Assembly (NCBI GenBank): GCA_003427395.1
Contig: BFEA01000249.1
Coordinates: 1,365,426 to 1,392,571, forward strand
Source of the DNA: Chara braunii
Taxonomy: Eukaryota; Streptophyta; Charophyceae; Charales; Characeae
Direction of reading: 5' to 3'
DNA length: 27,146 nt
The position numbers and the translations under genes are program-made. Under the pieces are notes generated by a model that ran no database searches, had not been told where the DNA came from, and saw only the letters and a program-made list of their open reading frames with translations. Numbering within the stretch: the first letter of the stretch is position 1; the number at the start of each line of letters is the position of its first letter. Shown in pieces: positions 10,079 to 19,892 of this stretch.

Positions 10079-10591
10079 AAGGCTTTCGCCGACATCTGTC
10101 TCAGCTTACCGGATCGCGAAGGAGGGTGAGTCATGAGGGCGCCACCTGGAACGAAGCTCCGCTTTCACGCACTACCTGTGGGAAAGCTGAGAGTGCAAAT
10201 TGGGATCCATCATACAGATGCGCTGGTGGACGAAGGGGTTGAGATTACGCTCATTAGGAAGGACTTTGCGAAGATCACGGGATGTGTTGTCAACAAAGAG
10301 ACGACTGGAAGTATCCGTGGAGCTAGCGGGGAAATTTTGTTATCTGGATACGTTACTAAGTGCGCAATGAAGGCGGGGGTCAGGGAGTCCATCTGGTCAT
10401 TTCAACGAATGATCATTATGGACGAGATGGACCATGACATAATCCTCAGAAGTCCTTGGTCTACGAATGTAGAGATGATAGGAATGCACATGCATGACCA
10501 GGCATACATGGTAGACAGAGAAGACCAGGTAACAGGACGTGGGGAGTTACTCCTCATTGGGACAAGGGGGACCCTCCGAAAGGGAAATTAG
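10079..10591 (+). pseudogene. Degenerate retropepsin (Asp-Glu-Gly at active site)
   Basis: An open frame from ATG 10133 to TAG 10589-10591 has the layout of a retroviral-type aspartic protease. ALVDEGVEITLIRKDFA at about 10222-10270 corresponds to the usual Asp-Ser/Thr-Gly strand, followed by a GASGEILLSGY flap-like segment and DHDIILRSPWSTNV, the equivalent of the family's D-x-I-L-G-x-x-W motif. The middle residue of the catalytic triplet is Glu instead of Ser or Thr, and the Gly of the second motif is Arg. Both changes argue for an inactive relic. A TGA just upstream (about 10130) separates it from the linker. Confidence 0.65.
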
Positions 10592-10778
10592 CCGCGTCGT
10601 CACCGTCGTTCGAGGAAAGCACCAAGAAGGAGGCCTTCACACGAATGAAAGGAATGAGAGAGAGGGTAAAAATCATGATTGAGGAGGCGTTCAGTAAGGA
10701 GTGGGTCAACATGGGACTACCACAAAAGAAAAGGAGGCAAGAGGGCGGAGAGAAGGTTAACAACAGTCGTACTTTTCA
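10592..10778 (+). pseudogene. Charged spacer after the protease
   Basis: A short open stretch from about 10645 codes for a Lys/Arg/Glu-rich segment (MKGMRERVKIMIEEAFSKEW) with no recognised domain. By position it is linker between protease and RT. It runs straight into the tandem repeat. Confidence 0.35.
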
Positions 10779-11095
10779 TCACCACTTCAAGACATTCTTC
10801 ACGACTTCAGGATGGAGCCTGCCTAAACAGGTGTTTTTCAAGGTCTTCGGACCTTTCACCACTTCAGGACACCCTCCACCACTTCAGGATGCAGCCTGCC
10901 TAAACAGGTGGTTTTCAAGGTCTTCGGACCTTTCACCACTTCAGGACCATTCAGGATTTTCAGACTTCCCAAAACTCTCACTTCACCACTTCAGGATGCA
11001 GCCTGCCTAAACATGTGGTTTTCAAGGTCTTCGGACCTTTCACCACTTCAGGACCATTCGGGATTTTCAGACTGCCCAAAACTCTCACTTCAAAA
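10779..11095. repeat. Tandem repeat with a TTCG hairpin in each unit
   Basis: Three units begin with (C/G)ACTTCAGGAT at 10803, 10880 and 10987 (periods 77 and 107). Each contains CCTGCCTAAACA and the 16-base AAGGTCTTCGGACCTT at 10840-10855, 10917-10932 and 11024-11039. That string is a perfect 6-bp stem with a TTCG loop closed by C-G. Units two and three also share a 48-base CACTTCAGGACCATTC block that explains the longer period. The repeat lies inside the decayed second element. Confidence 0.9.
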
Positions 11096-11109
11096 TTTTC
11101 ATTCATGAA

Positions 11110-11551
11110 TTTTCAGCTACTCGTTAACCGCTTGTAACGATGCCCTGGGCGTTATGGTAATCGAGAAAGAAACAGAGGTTGAGCTGGGGCCAGTCTACCG
11201 TGGTCGAAGGGAGTGCGGGATGAGGAACTGAAAGTAGCCCTCAAAATCTCTGACTTATTACAACTTATTAAGCCCATCAAATACCACAAGGTAGGGGTGG
11301 ACCTGATCGCGCTCACAAAATTTGAAAGAGAAGTTCGGACTGCCTGAATGGGAAGCTGGTCAGCTTCCGGCCACGGATTGCTGAGGCTCCAAGGGCGGTC
11401 CCAACCGTTCCTTTTTAAAAGAAAGATCCTGAAAGGAAGTGTTCGCAAGTATAAGCCAGTAGGAAAGAAGGCCAAGCCTGTCTCGGTCCTGTTGGAAACA
11501 ATGAAGGAAGAGGCTATGGACAGAGAGGAAGAAGTCCTCCGAGTAATTTGA
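11110..11551 (+). pseudogene. Pre-RT remnant of the second element
   Basis: Discontinuous open stretches with KISDLLQLIKPIKYHKVGVD and, after a TGA at about 11345, VRKYKPVGKKAKPVSV and a Glu-rich tail ending at the stop at 11549-11551. The K-Y-K-P-V-x-K-K-x-K-P-V pattern is typical of the basic segment before RT in such elements; this is family knowledge, not a search. No RT motif follows, so the element is truncated here. Confidence 0.4.
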
Positions 11552-11649
11552 GAAAGCAGGCAACTGAATCTTGACGGTGCAATTTGCTTTGTTTGTCCAT
11601 CCTTCACATCGGCTCATGGTTTATTGGAAGCCATCAAGTTTTTGCCGCT

Positions 11650-13440
11650 TGTCTTACACTGGTCCCATTTTTTTGTCCCACCGGTAGTCCCGTCAGCACA
11701 TGTCCCAATTTTAAACTACTTTTTATTTGGGCCTATCTAGTCCCCGACACCGTTTTCTCATGACGTCCTATTTTGATTTGGGACTTCCTAGTCCTCGTCA
11801 GTCCAAATCTTCCTTTCTAGTGTGCCCCAAGCGTGCCTAATATTCTCGGTCGCTAGATCCCCATCTCACGGTTGTCATTTACCGCCTCCACTTGCCCATG
11901 CTTGAGACACCTCTTTCAAGCGTCTTGAGCATGCCAAGGGTCATTTTCCTTCGGCCTTGTCACCCCTGTGCAGTATGTTGATTCCCGGAGTGCAATGCTG
12001 ATCATTTTCCTAGTCTCAGCGTTCAAGCTCAATATTGGCTCCAGATGTAATTAAAACATATGTTTTCCTTCCCCCTTGCAATCCGTTGTATCTCGGTAGG
12101 TTTTAATTTTTTGTGATTTTCTTAAGAAAATTTAAAGAAAATCAAGATACTTTGTGACTGATTCACCCTACTACCCTAGGATGAATCCGGTCACAAATGT
12201 ATTTCCCAAGTGACCATGTTTTACCGTTAGTGGTCCTTTTTGCTTTTCTTTTCTTCTCTCTTTTCTTTTTCCCCACAAGATTCGGACAGTAGGGACTTGC
12301 CAGTCCCTACTGACGGCCAACTCACTCCCACCTTCTCCTCCTCTTTTGTCTTTTTTTTTTCTTGTTTTTTTTTTTTTTTTATATGATAAGTGTCAACTAG
12401 CGGTTGAGACTTTTTTAGGCCATGAATCTTGATCTAGGCTAGATCATGCCCAAGGGGCAGTCTGTTATTTCTCGGACTGCAATTATGACACCCTCAAACT
12501 CATGGGAGCCCCATTTTGCCACCGTTAACTCCAAGTTGTGGCCCCCTCTACTTCGATTTTTCGTAGGTAGCTTATTTCTCTCATAGAGTCTCTCAAGGCT
12601 CTAATTTTTCTAGTCTGGCAGGTCCGAGATATCTCAGACTGCAATCTACACCCCCCTTCCTTATTTCTTCCCTTCTTTGCCTTCTACGACTCTCCCGCTT
12701 GATCCCACTAGCGTAACGCATTAATGGTGTTAATATTTCTAGTCGTTAGATCTTGATTTCGATGATGCACTTCTCTTTGATTATTCAACCCTCATGATGT
12801 CCCCATAGTTTTCTTGGGCCATCTCAAGTCCCGGACACTTGTCCCGTACTTGTCCCCGACACTAGTCCCGTCGGTGGTCCCACCGGTTCTGGTGCCAATT
12901 TGTTATTATTCTTACGTGGTTCCCGACACCACTCCCTACATTGTCCCAATTTTATTTGAGACTCCCTTGTCCCTGTCACTCCCAATTTCATTTTCTCTGT
13001 GTGTCTTAAGTGTGTCAATTACTCCTGACCTCGTGATCTTGATCTCACGGTCGCCGTTCATCGTCGTAATTCGACCCTCATGCTTGAGGTTCTTCTTTTC
13101 TAGTGCCTTACGACTTTCAAGGCTCACTTTCTCATGGCCTTGGCTCCCTTAAAGTCCGTTACATCTCGGAGTGCAATGGTGACATTTTTCCTCGTCCCAT
13201 TGCCCCCATACTTGCCTCAAACTGAAACAAAATGAAGCGACACATCCCCAAGTGCATCCGGACCCAATATTGGCTCCGGATGTACTTGAAACATGTGTTT
13301 GCTTTACTTTTTGTGATCCGTTGCATCTCGGCCTACCTCCTTGATTTATCTTGATTTTCTCATCAAAATCAAGAAAATCAAGGCATTTTGCAACCGTTTC
13401 ATCCTGGGATGAATTCAGTCATAAAATGTACCTGAAGGCT
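11650..13440. repeat. Old duplicated block, ~1,235-bp offset
   Basis: Copy A (about 11650-12240) and copy B (about 12836-13440) share ordered blocks: GTCCCAATTTTA (11703/12943), CGGAGTGCAATG, CAATATTGGCTCC (12030/13265), CCGTTGxATCTCGG and GGATGAAT. The offset stays near 1,235. A partial further copy lies between (AGATCTTGATTT near 12746; CTCGGACTGCAAT-like strings near 12472 and 12632). No coding potential was seen. A poly-T stretch lies at about 12349-12380. Confidence 0.65.
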
Positions 13441-13468
13441 GAAACGTATGTTTTCTTTTGCGTTAGGT

Positions 13469-13498
13469 GTCCGTTTTTGTCCGTTTTTGTCCGTTTTT
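13469..13498. repeat. Three perfect copies of GTCCGTTTTT
   Basis: The decamer GTCCGTTTTT occurs three times head to tail and is followed by GTCCC, at the edge of repeat copy B. Confidence 0.9.
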
Positions 13499-13499
13499 G

Positions 13500-14547
13500 T
13501 CCCAACTGCATCTAGTTTTGATGCGGTCCTGTTCAAGGCACCTAGGCCTCTTTTGTGGAGGGGCAAGCTAGCCATGATGTGGCTGTTTGCCCTTTTTCCA
13601 CTCCCACACTCTCCTACCTCTCCCATTCTCCCTCTACGCCCTTTTCTCCTCACCTTTGTTGACCGTTTTATTTCGGATCCCATTAGAACCTCATTTTTAA
13701 GGTTTAGCATACCTGGGTCTTTCATATTCAAGGCCCTTGTGGTCCGTTGCATCGCTTTTGAGTCCTTCCTCAATTTCAAGGCCTAGAAGCCTCAAAATTG
13801 AGGCTCTCCCTCTCTTTTTTTAGTCCTTTTTATTTTGTCCCCCAAGGCCACTTATTTTTCAGATTGCTTGTACCTGGGCTCTTGCTTGGGTGGTACCTAC
13901 TAGCCCATTTTGTACCCTTTTTGTTTGGTCCATGGCCCGTAGGCTTTCCGCAGGCCGTATTCAGGTGGCCCCTTCGGCCACACATGCTATGATCTCATCT
14001 GTCGGTGTCAGGGCACTATTTTTCTTGGTGTCGGTAACCCCTTTCTTCCGGCGGTACTCAACATCCGGGATTTATTTTCCTGGCGGTCCTCCTTCAAGGA
14101 GGTGGGGCACCTCTACTAATTTCCCATAGCACTTCGTCGGCCACCACTTCGTGGTCTATTCCTGGTTCCAAGGCTCTGGCGGTCTCGGGCCTCCTCTTGG
14201 GTCCTTGGCACCGACAATCCTGCCTTAGTCCTTCGTCCTTTCTTTCTCTCTTGCCTCCTCATTCTCGATTCCTTTGTCGTGCACTTCTTGGCCATATATC
14301 ATTTCTTAAGGGCGGGGACTTGATTCGGGTCCAGAGGTCCCGACACCGGACGGAGATGAAACCGCGCACACACCTTGTCCTTGAGCTAGAGAACCCAACG
14401 ATGGAACAAGCCGGGCAACATAGTCCTCGAAATAATAAAGAAGAGGCCTTATAACTTCCGCATGTGCCTCGGAACTAAGGGAGGTCGCTCGCTAAGCAAC
14501 CGGTTCCCAAGGCGGCGAGAGTGCAACCGCATCACTCTCGGCGGTGC
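13500..14547. other. No gene seen
   Basis: C/T-rich DNA without a convincing gene. A perfect 8-bp palindromic pair, AGCCTCAA and TTGAGGCT, lies at 13788-13805. AATAATAAAG at about 14431-14440 resembles a plant polyadenylation signal on the plus strand, but no gene leads to it. The region is downstream of the minus-strand gag and may hold its missing pol part in unrecognisable form. Confidence 0.4.
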
Positions 14548-14586
14548 TCACTTTCCAAGAAGGGCCTTTCCTTTGGCTTTCGTGGG

Positions 14587-14628
14587 ACAGTTTGCTGTTT
14601 CGTATGCATCGCTGTTGCACCACCAACA
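14587..14628 (-). other. Zinc-knuckle-like motif with Tyr for His
   Basis: In the frame downstream of TAG 14683, the residues C-W-W-C-N-S-D-A-Y-E-T-A-N-C have the exact C-x2-C-x4-(H)-x4-C spacing of a retroviral zinc knuckle, but Tyr stands in place of His. It supports the gag reading of the minus-strand pseudogene and shows that the coding frame once ran past the TAG. Confidence 0.55.
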
Positions 14629-15106
14629 GTATCGGTACCTGGTGCATATCTTGTAGACGCCCTCCGATATGCTAAATTGGAGCTAAGGTTCGGGAGCTGT
14701 TGTGCTGGGCTCGGGGGATGAAGAGGTGCTTGTCGTCGATTTGTCACGCCCTCGACCTTTGGCCGGGCGGCCACCATCCCGGGCAGCTGTTAACCTGTCT
14801 CCCTCATCCGAGGAAGCAGCCTCGGCAGAGTCGGTCGGCGTGGTTGCTGCGACCACGACCACTTTCGGCTGATGTTGGTCTCTACGCTGGTCTGCGGAAG
14901 ACGAACGACCGGCATTGCGGGCTTCGCTGTTCATCACGATGATCTGCGAGGCCTTGTTGAATAATAGTTCACTCGTGGTGAGTGTCTCCGCGACTTGCGT
15001 GAGGGCATTAAGCAATGTTGGACATGACATCGTAATGAAGTAGTGCTTGATGCCCGTGAAGTTGATCAGCAAGTTGGGCATGGATGCCAAGCATTGGTAC
15101 TCGGCG

Positions 15107-16086
15107 NNNNNNNNNNNNNNNNNNNNNNNNNNNNNNNNNNNNNNNNNNNNNNNNNNNNNNNNNNNNNNNNNNNNNNNNNNNNNNNNNNNNNNNNNNNNNN
15201 NNNNNNNNNNNNNNNNNNNNNNNNNNNNNNNNNNNNNNNNNNNNNNNNNNNNNNNNNNNNNNNNNNNNNNNNNNNNNNNNNNNNNNNNNNNNNNNNNNNN
15301 NNNNNNNNNNNNNNNNNNNNNNNNNNNNNNNNNNNNNNNNNNNNNNNNNNNNNNNNNNNNNNNNNNNNNNNNNNNNNNNNNNNNNNNNNNNNNNNNNNNN
15401 NNNNNNNNNNNNNNNNNNNNNNNNNNNNNNNNNNNNNNNNNNNNNNNNNNNNNNNNNNNNNNNNNNNNNNNNNNNNNNNNNNNNNNNNNNNNNNNNNNNN
15501 NNNNNNNNNNNNNNNNNNNNNNNNNNNNNNNNNNNNNNNNNNNNNNNNNNNNNNNNNNNNNNNNNNNNNNNNNNNNNNNNNNNNNNNNNNNNNNNNNNNN
15601 NNNNNNNNNNNNNNNNNNNNNNNNNNNNNNNNNNNNNNNNNNNNNNNNNNNNNNNNNNNNNNNNNNNNNNNNNNNNNNNNNNNNNNNNNNNNNNNNNNNN
15701 NNNNNNNNNNNNNNNNNNNNNNNNNNNNNNNNNNNNNNNNNNNNNNNNNNNNNNNNNNNNNNNNNNNNNNNNNNNNNNNNNNNNNNNNNNNNNNNNNNNN
15801 NNNNNNNNNNNNNNNNNNNNNNNNNNNNNNNNNNNNNNNNNNNNNNNNNNNNNNNNNNNNNNNNNNNNNNNNNNNNNNNNNNNNNNNNNNNNNNNNNNNN
15901 NNNNNNNNNNNNNNNNNNNNNNNNNNNNNNNNNNNNNNNNNNNNNNNNNNNNNNNNNNNNNNNNNNNNNNNNNNNNNNNNNNNNNNNNNNNNNNNNNNNN
16001 NNNNNNNNNNNNNNNNNNNNNNNNNNNNNNNNNNNNNNNNNNNNNNNNNNNNNNNNNNNNNNNNNNNNNNNNNNNNNNNNNNNNNN
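15107..16086. other. Assembly gap (980 N)
   Basis: An uninterrupted run of unknown bases inside the minus-strand gag-like pseudogene. Any reading frame across it is formal only, and its real length is unknown. Confidence 0.99.
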
Positions 16087-16754
16087 GGGAGGCATGGAGG
16101 CTGGACTTGCGGCTGCTGCACGAATCTGTTGTTCCAACAGCTGATTCGTAGATTGTTGATGCCTCGCCGTGTCCTTGACGACGCCCATGTCCACCTCTAA
16201 TAGGTTGACTCGATCCACAAAGTTGGAGGGTCTGTTGGATGAGGTTGCAGCAGGCTGTTGTTCCAGCCTATGCACACGGTTGCGCAGGTCAACAATTGTT
16301 TGAGCCTGCTGCGTGACCAGCGTGTCTAGCTGCTTGAGTAGCATATCTAGACCAATGACGTCCTCCTGCTGGGCTACGCATGTTGAGACCAGATCGATCA
16401 CATGTGCGTACGCATTGGCAATGCCACACACAGCCTCGGGGGCCTCCTTGCCTTCCGCAGCTGCTTCCAATTCGCCAGCGATGACTTCTATGTCCTCCTA
16501 CTCACGAAAAAATGCGCCTCGGTGTTCTCGTCGCTTCTCATCTGCATGCTTCTTTGCTGCTTTGGCATCCGCCTGCCACTGTTGCTCAGCAAGGCAACAC
16601 TGTTTTTCTGCCTCCTCCTCCTCCCTTTTCCTTGCGGCAGTGGCCACTTCTTCCACTCAGCTGGTTGGTCCAACACTCAGGCCTCGTAGGCCTCCTCAGT
16701 TTCCCCTTGCCTCTGCTCCATGTTGCTCGTCTGTGATCTGGTGATGACTGCCAT

Positions 16755-17846
16755 ATGCTGCAGGAGCCGGTGGCAGGGGATGAGGTGGCACTGGCTGCTG
16801 CTGTCGTGGCATCGATCGGCTGCTGACATGGCAACTCACCAATGCCTCATCAGTGGAAAACAAGAGGCAGATGGGGGAGGATGGGAGAAGAGGATGGGAG
16901 AAGAGAATGGGGCAGTGTAGACGGGGTGGGTGGGAGGTGAGAGAGTGATAAGGCTAGCACTTACCTACCCCATGAGGTCACATTGATCGCCCAGATAAGG
17001 AGCCACTAATCAAATTTGAGAAAAGTTGGAACTTTGCTTTTCGGGAAAAAAATAAGAAAAAATTGAATCGCACGTTTGGTACGTCTCCCAATCCCCAAAG
17101 TCCCCAAGTTGAAATAACTAAATAAGGAAATAATAAAATTGCAGACTTCAGACTGCAGATGTAACGAAAAAGATAAACAGAACTACAAAAAAAAGTTTTT
17201 TTTTTTTTTCTGCAAGTTCGGGAAATTCCGAAAAAAAAAATAAAAAATAGAAAATTTGCAATATTCCAAATGAGAGTAAGTGCAGCAATTTCCGATTTTG
17301 AGATGTGAAATCCCCAAAACACAACTGCAAAGTGCGAGGGTTCGACCCTCGGCATATGGCCCTTCAACAGCCGCATGCGCGCCCTACGTGAAGGCGGGCC
17401 CCCTGAATCAGATGCGCCCCTGAACTCGTCAATTTTTGCAAATCTTGGTTGGCGCCAGGCAGTTGCCACACTCCAGTTGGTTACAACCGCCCTACATGTG
17501 AGAATGGGAAAGATCCGTGAGCCTTCCAGACCATTCTAGCAACGTGGCCAAAGCAGGGTGCATCGCACGTTCGTGCCTGGGTGGTTGGGCATGCCTAACC
17601 AATTCGGTCCTAGGCCACTGTCTGAACGAGCCTGGGCGCAAACACTTTGGCCGAGACTGAAGCTACTGGAAACTCGGTCTCACGTGGTGGTGGCAAGGCA
17701 AAGCGCCTGCCACTTTCCATATAGGAAGGGGCCGGGCGTGAAGGCAGACATTCAGCACCTGCAAGCGCATGCGGAGCTGCTGCTGCGATAGTGTGTGGGC
17801 AAGTGCGCGCGCGCGTGCGGTCGTGCGAGAGGTGCAGGGCGCTGCT
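16755..17846. other. AT-rich and mixed DNA upstream of the minus-strand gag
   Basis: No gene. 16880-16915 has GGATGGGAGAAGA-type short repeats. 17030-17300 is AT-rich with A-tracts and a T-tract (17194-17208). A hairpin CGAGGG-TTCGA-CCCTCG lies near 17336-17352; it resembles a tRNA T-arm but lacks the other arms. GGTTGGGCATGCCTAACC near 17583-17600 is an almost perfect palindrome. Confidence 0.4.
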
Positions 17847-17966
17847 GAGGGCAACGCCATAGCCAGCCCCAATAGCCGGGGTTGGTCGATAGCTAGTGGA
17901 GCTGGTGAGGGCAACGCCATAGCCAGCCCCAATAGCCGGGGTTGGTCGATAGCTAGTGGAGCTGGT
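17847..17966. repeat. Perfect 60-bp tandem duplication
   Basis: Two identical 60-base units, starting GAGGGCAACGCC at 17847 and 17907, end at 17966. There is no mismatch, so the event is recent or kept by conversion. The period is a multiple of three and at least one frame on each strand is open through both copies. The plus side leads into GGTGGT and then a GA microsatellite. Confidence 0.97.
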
Positions 17967-18005
17967 GGTGGTCTTCGTGCATGGGAGGTAGACATGGGTA
18001 AAGAA

Positions 18006-18009
<4 letters not shown>

Positions 18010-18055
<46 letters not shown>
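18010..18055. repeat. GA microsatellite
   Basis: A near-pure GA dinucleotide run of about 45 bases, followed by GATGAGGATGAGGATG. On the minus strand it is a CT tract just downstream of the candidate splice donor at 18081. Confidence 0.95.
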
Positions 18056-18057
<2 letters not shown>

Positions 18058-18081
18058 GGATGAGGATGTGAGGGCACGTAC

Positions 18082-18213
18082 CTGGTCTTGGCAATAGTCT
18101 ACAAGACTCGACATCTTCATGTAGTTTGGTTCTGCTGCTGACGTCAACAATTGCATTGTCAATTCGTAGGCTGGTAGTAGCTGTGTGATTGTAGTCTGGG
18201 CGCCCAGCGCCAA
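18082..18213 (-). CDS. Candidate internal exon (44 codons), unknown protein
   Basis: On the minus strand TTCCTCCTAG (acceptor-like, pyrimidine-rich) precedes, and CCAG|GTACGT (donor) follows, an open stretch of exactly 132 bases. It codes for LALGAQTTITQLLPAYELTM and further residues ending LVDYCQDQ. The amino-acid mix looks like a globular protein rather than random translation. The exon would be phase 0 at both ends. No family is recognised. Other consensus donors lie upstream on the same strand at about 19145, 19927 and 20717, which suggests one spliced gene, but the exons have not been joined by evidence. It could instead be a fragment of an element. Confidence 0.35.
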
Positions 18214-18415
18214 CTAGGAGGAAGGGCTCTGGATACTTATGTTGGTGATGGCAAGAGTATGCTCTCATTGACACTCCGATTCAGTGTTTTTTGTTCTCCA
18301 CTGATGTAGTATTGGTGCAACTCTGCTTTCTAGACAGTTTCAGACTTCCCGACTTTCAATGTGATTTTGCAATCTGGAATCTGTCATTGCGCTATTGCTC
18401 ATTTTCCTTGCAATT

Positions 18416-18427
18416 CGGTATCAGAGC
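18416..18427 (+). other. Putative retrotransposon primer-binding site (iMet type)
   Basis: CGGTATCAGAGC matches 11 of 12 bases of TGGTATCAGAGC, the complement of the 3' end of plant initiator Met tRNA that primes many plant LTR retrotransposons. It follows TTGCA-ATT, so an LTR ending in CA at about 18412 is plausible. No coding domain follows within the window, so this would be a truncated or decayed copy. Confidence 0.4.
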
Positions 18428-19145
18428 TGGTACGAGCCGCTCAGCTGGCAGTCTTCGCGATAGCTGTTTGGTGCTTCGTTGGTTTATGGTGGGGTAGTGA
18501 TAACTCTTGTGCGTTGGCGAGTGACGGCCCAAGGTCGTGTGGGCGCACCAGGAAGGCTATGTAGCGACATAGGGGTGCATGTTGGATAATAAGAGCTTGC
18601 CGACGTGGCAATTTAAGCCATGGTGGAACAACATTGCATTTTGGGTTGTGCCGAGGCGTCGGCCGGTCATCATAAATGCACGTCAGGTTACTGGTGAGAA
18701 ATTTGTGGTTGGGGGAAGCATTATGAGGTACGTTGCTCCTTACCTTATCTACCCTCTTCATTACTTCTTACCATTGTGAGGAGTCGCGAGCGCTCAACCT
18801 TGAGAATCGGCATTCTTCCTGGGGAGCATGCTGGTGGGAGACGGGCGTTCCCTCTAAAGGGCCCTGGAAGAAGCACTCGGGTCACGATCACCATGCCAAC
18901 CGACTGAGACTAGTACACGTGTATTGACCCGCCATAACACAGACTGAGAATATTGCTGATTTATGAATTCTGCTGATGGAATGGATGCCTTGCTGAGATT
19001 CCCGCATTCTGCAGAGTTTTATAAGTTTGTGTGCGTGTGCGTGTTTGGTGACATGCGTGTCTGTCTGAGTGCTTGTCAAGATGAGTGTGTGTGCGACCCG
19101 CAAGGGTACTTGCTTGTTTGGGAGGCCCGTAGGGCCGATACTTAC

Positions 19146-19201
19146 CTGTGGCCGTGATATTGAGGGTTGGATCAGGGAAAGCAAGTGGCGGAGCAAGAGG
19201 C
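19146..19201 (-). CDS. Candidate exon with consensus donor
   Basis: Minus-strand CCACAG|GTAAGTAT at 19145/19146 is a perfect donor. Possible acceptors are TGTCGCAG (exon start 19201) and CTCTAAG (19209). The frame LLRHLLSLIQPSISRPQ is open across it. The exon is short (56 or 64 bases) and is supported only by splice signals. The strings ACTTACCTGTGGC here and at 19923 are identical, so repeat homology is an alternative. Confidence 0.2.
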
Positions 19202-19892
19202 CTGCGACACTTAGAGCAGTGGAAACAAACACAGGTAGGCCGGTAACGCACCAAGTAGAAGTAGATGTGTCGGGTACTCGAGGCCAAGCAGAAGAAGACA
19301 AAGTTGATAGCGGTAGGTTAGGTCTAGGCGGGTACGAGTCCATCCAGTCTATATCAGAGTCTGCAATGATGTTTATCTTTGAAAGGGAGGAGGTACAGGT
19401 TGCCTAGGAGACCAAGCAGTGTGGCATATTGCGGATCCACACGGGCCTGCAGGGCCCGACCAAACGAAAAATAAGGGCCCTCCAAGCCCTGTGTCGTTTC
19501 AGCCTAAAAGCCGGAAAAGGAGGGCGATTTTCAGGCCCTCATAAAGTTGACCTGCCCTGAAACTTAGGCGCCAGACCAGGGTTTAGCACATACCATTTTT
19601 GGGCATGTTTCAAGACAATCTTTGTTTGAACTTCAACGCCAGGGTCTGGCACGTTTCGGCATTCGCAAGAGCAGCCTCCCGGACGGGCCATAACTATATA
19701 GTACTGGCCCGCCCTGCAGGCTGCAGGTAGTTCACGGGGACTTCCCAGGCAGTTCACGGGCACTTCACGTGCAGGAGGCAGGAGGCAGTCTTCAGGATTC
19801 GGCAGCAGCACTCTACAGGAGCGCTGCAGTAGTAGTAGTAGCGCTAGTAGTCTTCAACGCTGGGCGCTGTTAGGAGCTTAGAGTAGCGTTGG

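Larger units (their letters stand above)
8600..11551 (+). mobile_element. Second Ty3/gypsy remnant: gag, protease, pre-RT
   Basis: A decayed element on the same strand as the first but with different composition (A/G-rich coding) and unlike protein sequence. Gag-like sequence with a zinc knuckle is followed by a retropepsin-like domain and a basic segment of the sort preceding RT. RT, RNase H and integrase are missing; the recognisable sequence stops at 11551. A tandem repeat (10779-11095) interrupts it. It has several frameshifts and all three stop codons, unlike the first element. Confidence 0.75.
14548..16754 (-). pseudogene. Third gag-like pseudogene, contains assembly gap
   Basis: Reading leftwards, ATG 16754 opens MAVITRSQTSN, a start typical of plant gypsy Gag, but TGA 16677-16679 ends it. 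The neighbouring frame continues with a Lys/Glu-rich coiled coil (about 16510-16664), is cut by TAG 16498-16500, then stays open up to and beyond the gap 15107-16086. A second heptad-like stretch (QLDTLVTQQAQTIVDLRNRV) lies at about 16250-16345. After the gap come MPNLLINFTGIKHYF and TLLNALTQVAETL, resembling the end of a gag helical domain, and a Ser/Thr-rich linker. Past TAG 14683-14685 the frame stays open to TGA 14548-14550 and includes a zinc-knuckle-like motif (14587-14628). The family assignment is inference; the gap hides the core. A cellular coiled-coil protein is the alternative. Confidence 0.55.

Noticed and set aside
15043-16470. Several long open frames on both strands across 15107-16086
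   Set aside because: They exist because the 980-base N run cannot contain stop codons. Only the minus-strand frame has coding-like sequence on both sides.
16963-16976. Minus-strand TAG|GTAAGT as another exon end of the candidate gene
   Set aside because: All three frames just upstream meet stops within a few dozen bases, so no coding exon ends there.
17336-17352. tRNA T-arm-like string AGGGTTCGACCCTCG
   Set aside because: It is only a 6-bp hairpin with a TTCGA loop. No D-arm, anticodon arm or acceptor stem fits around it on either strand.
17148-17469. Minus-strand frames with Phe/Lys-rich segments
   Set aside because: They are translations of A- and T-tracts in AT-rich non-coding DNA.
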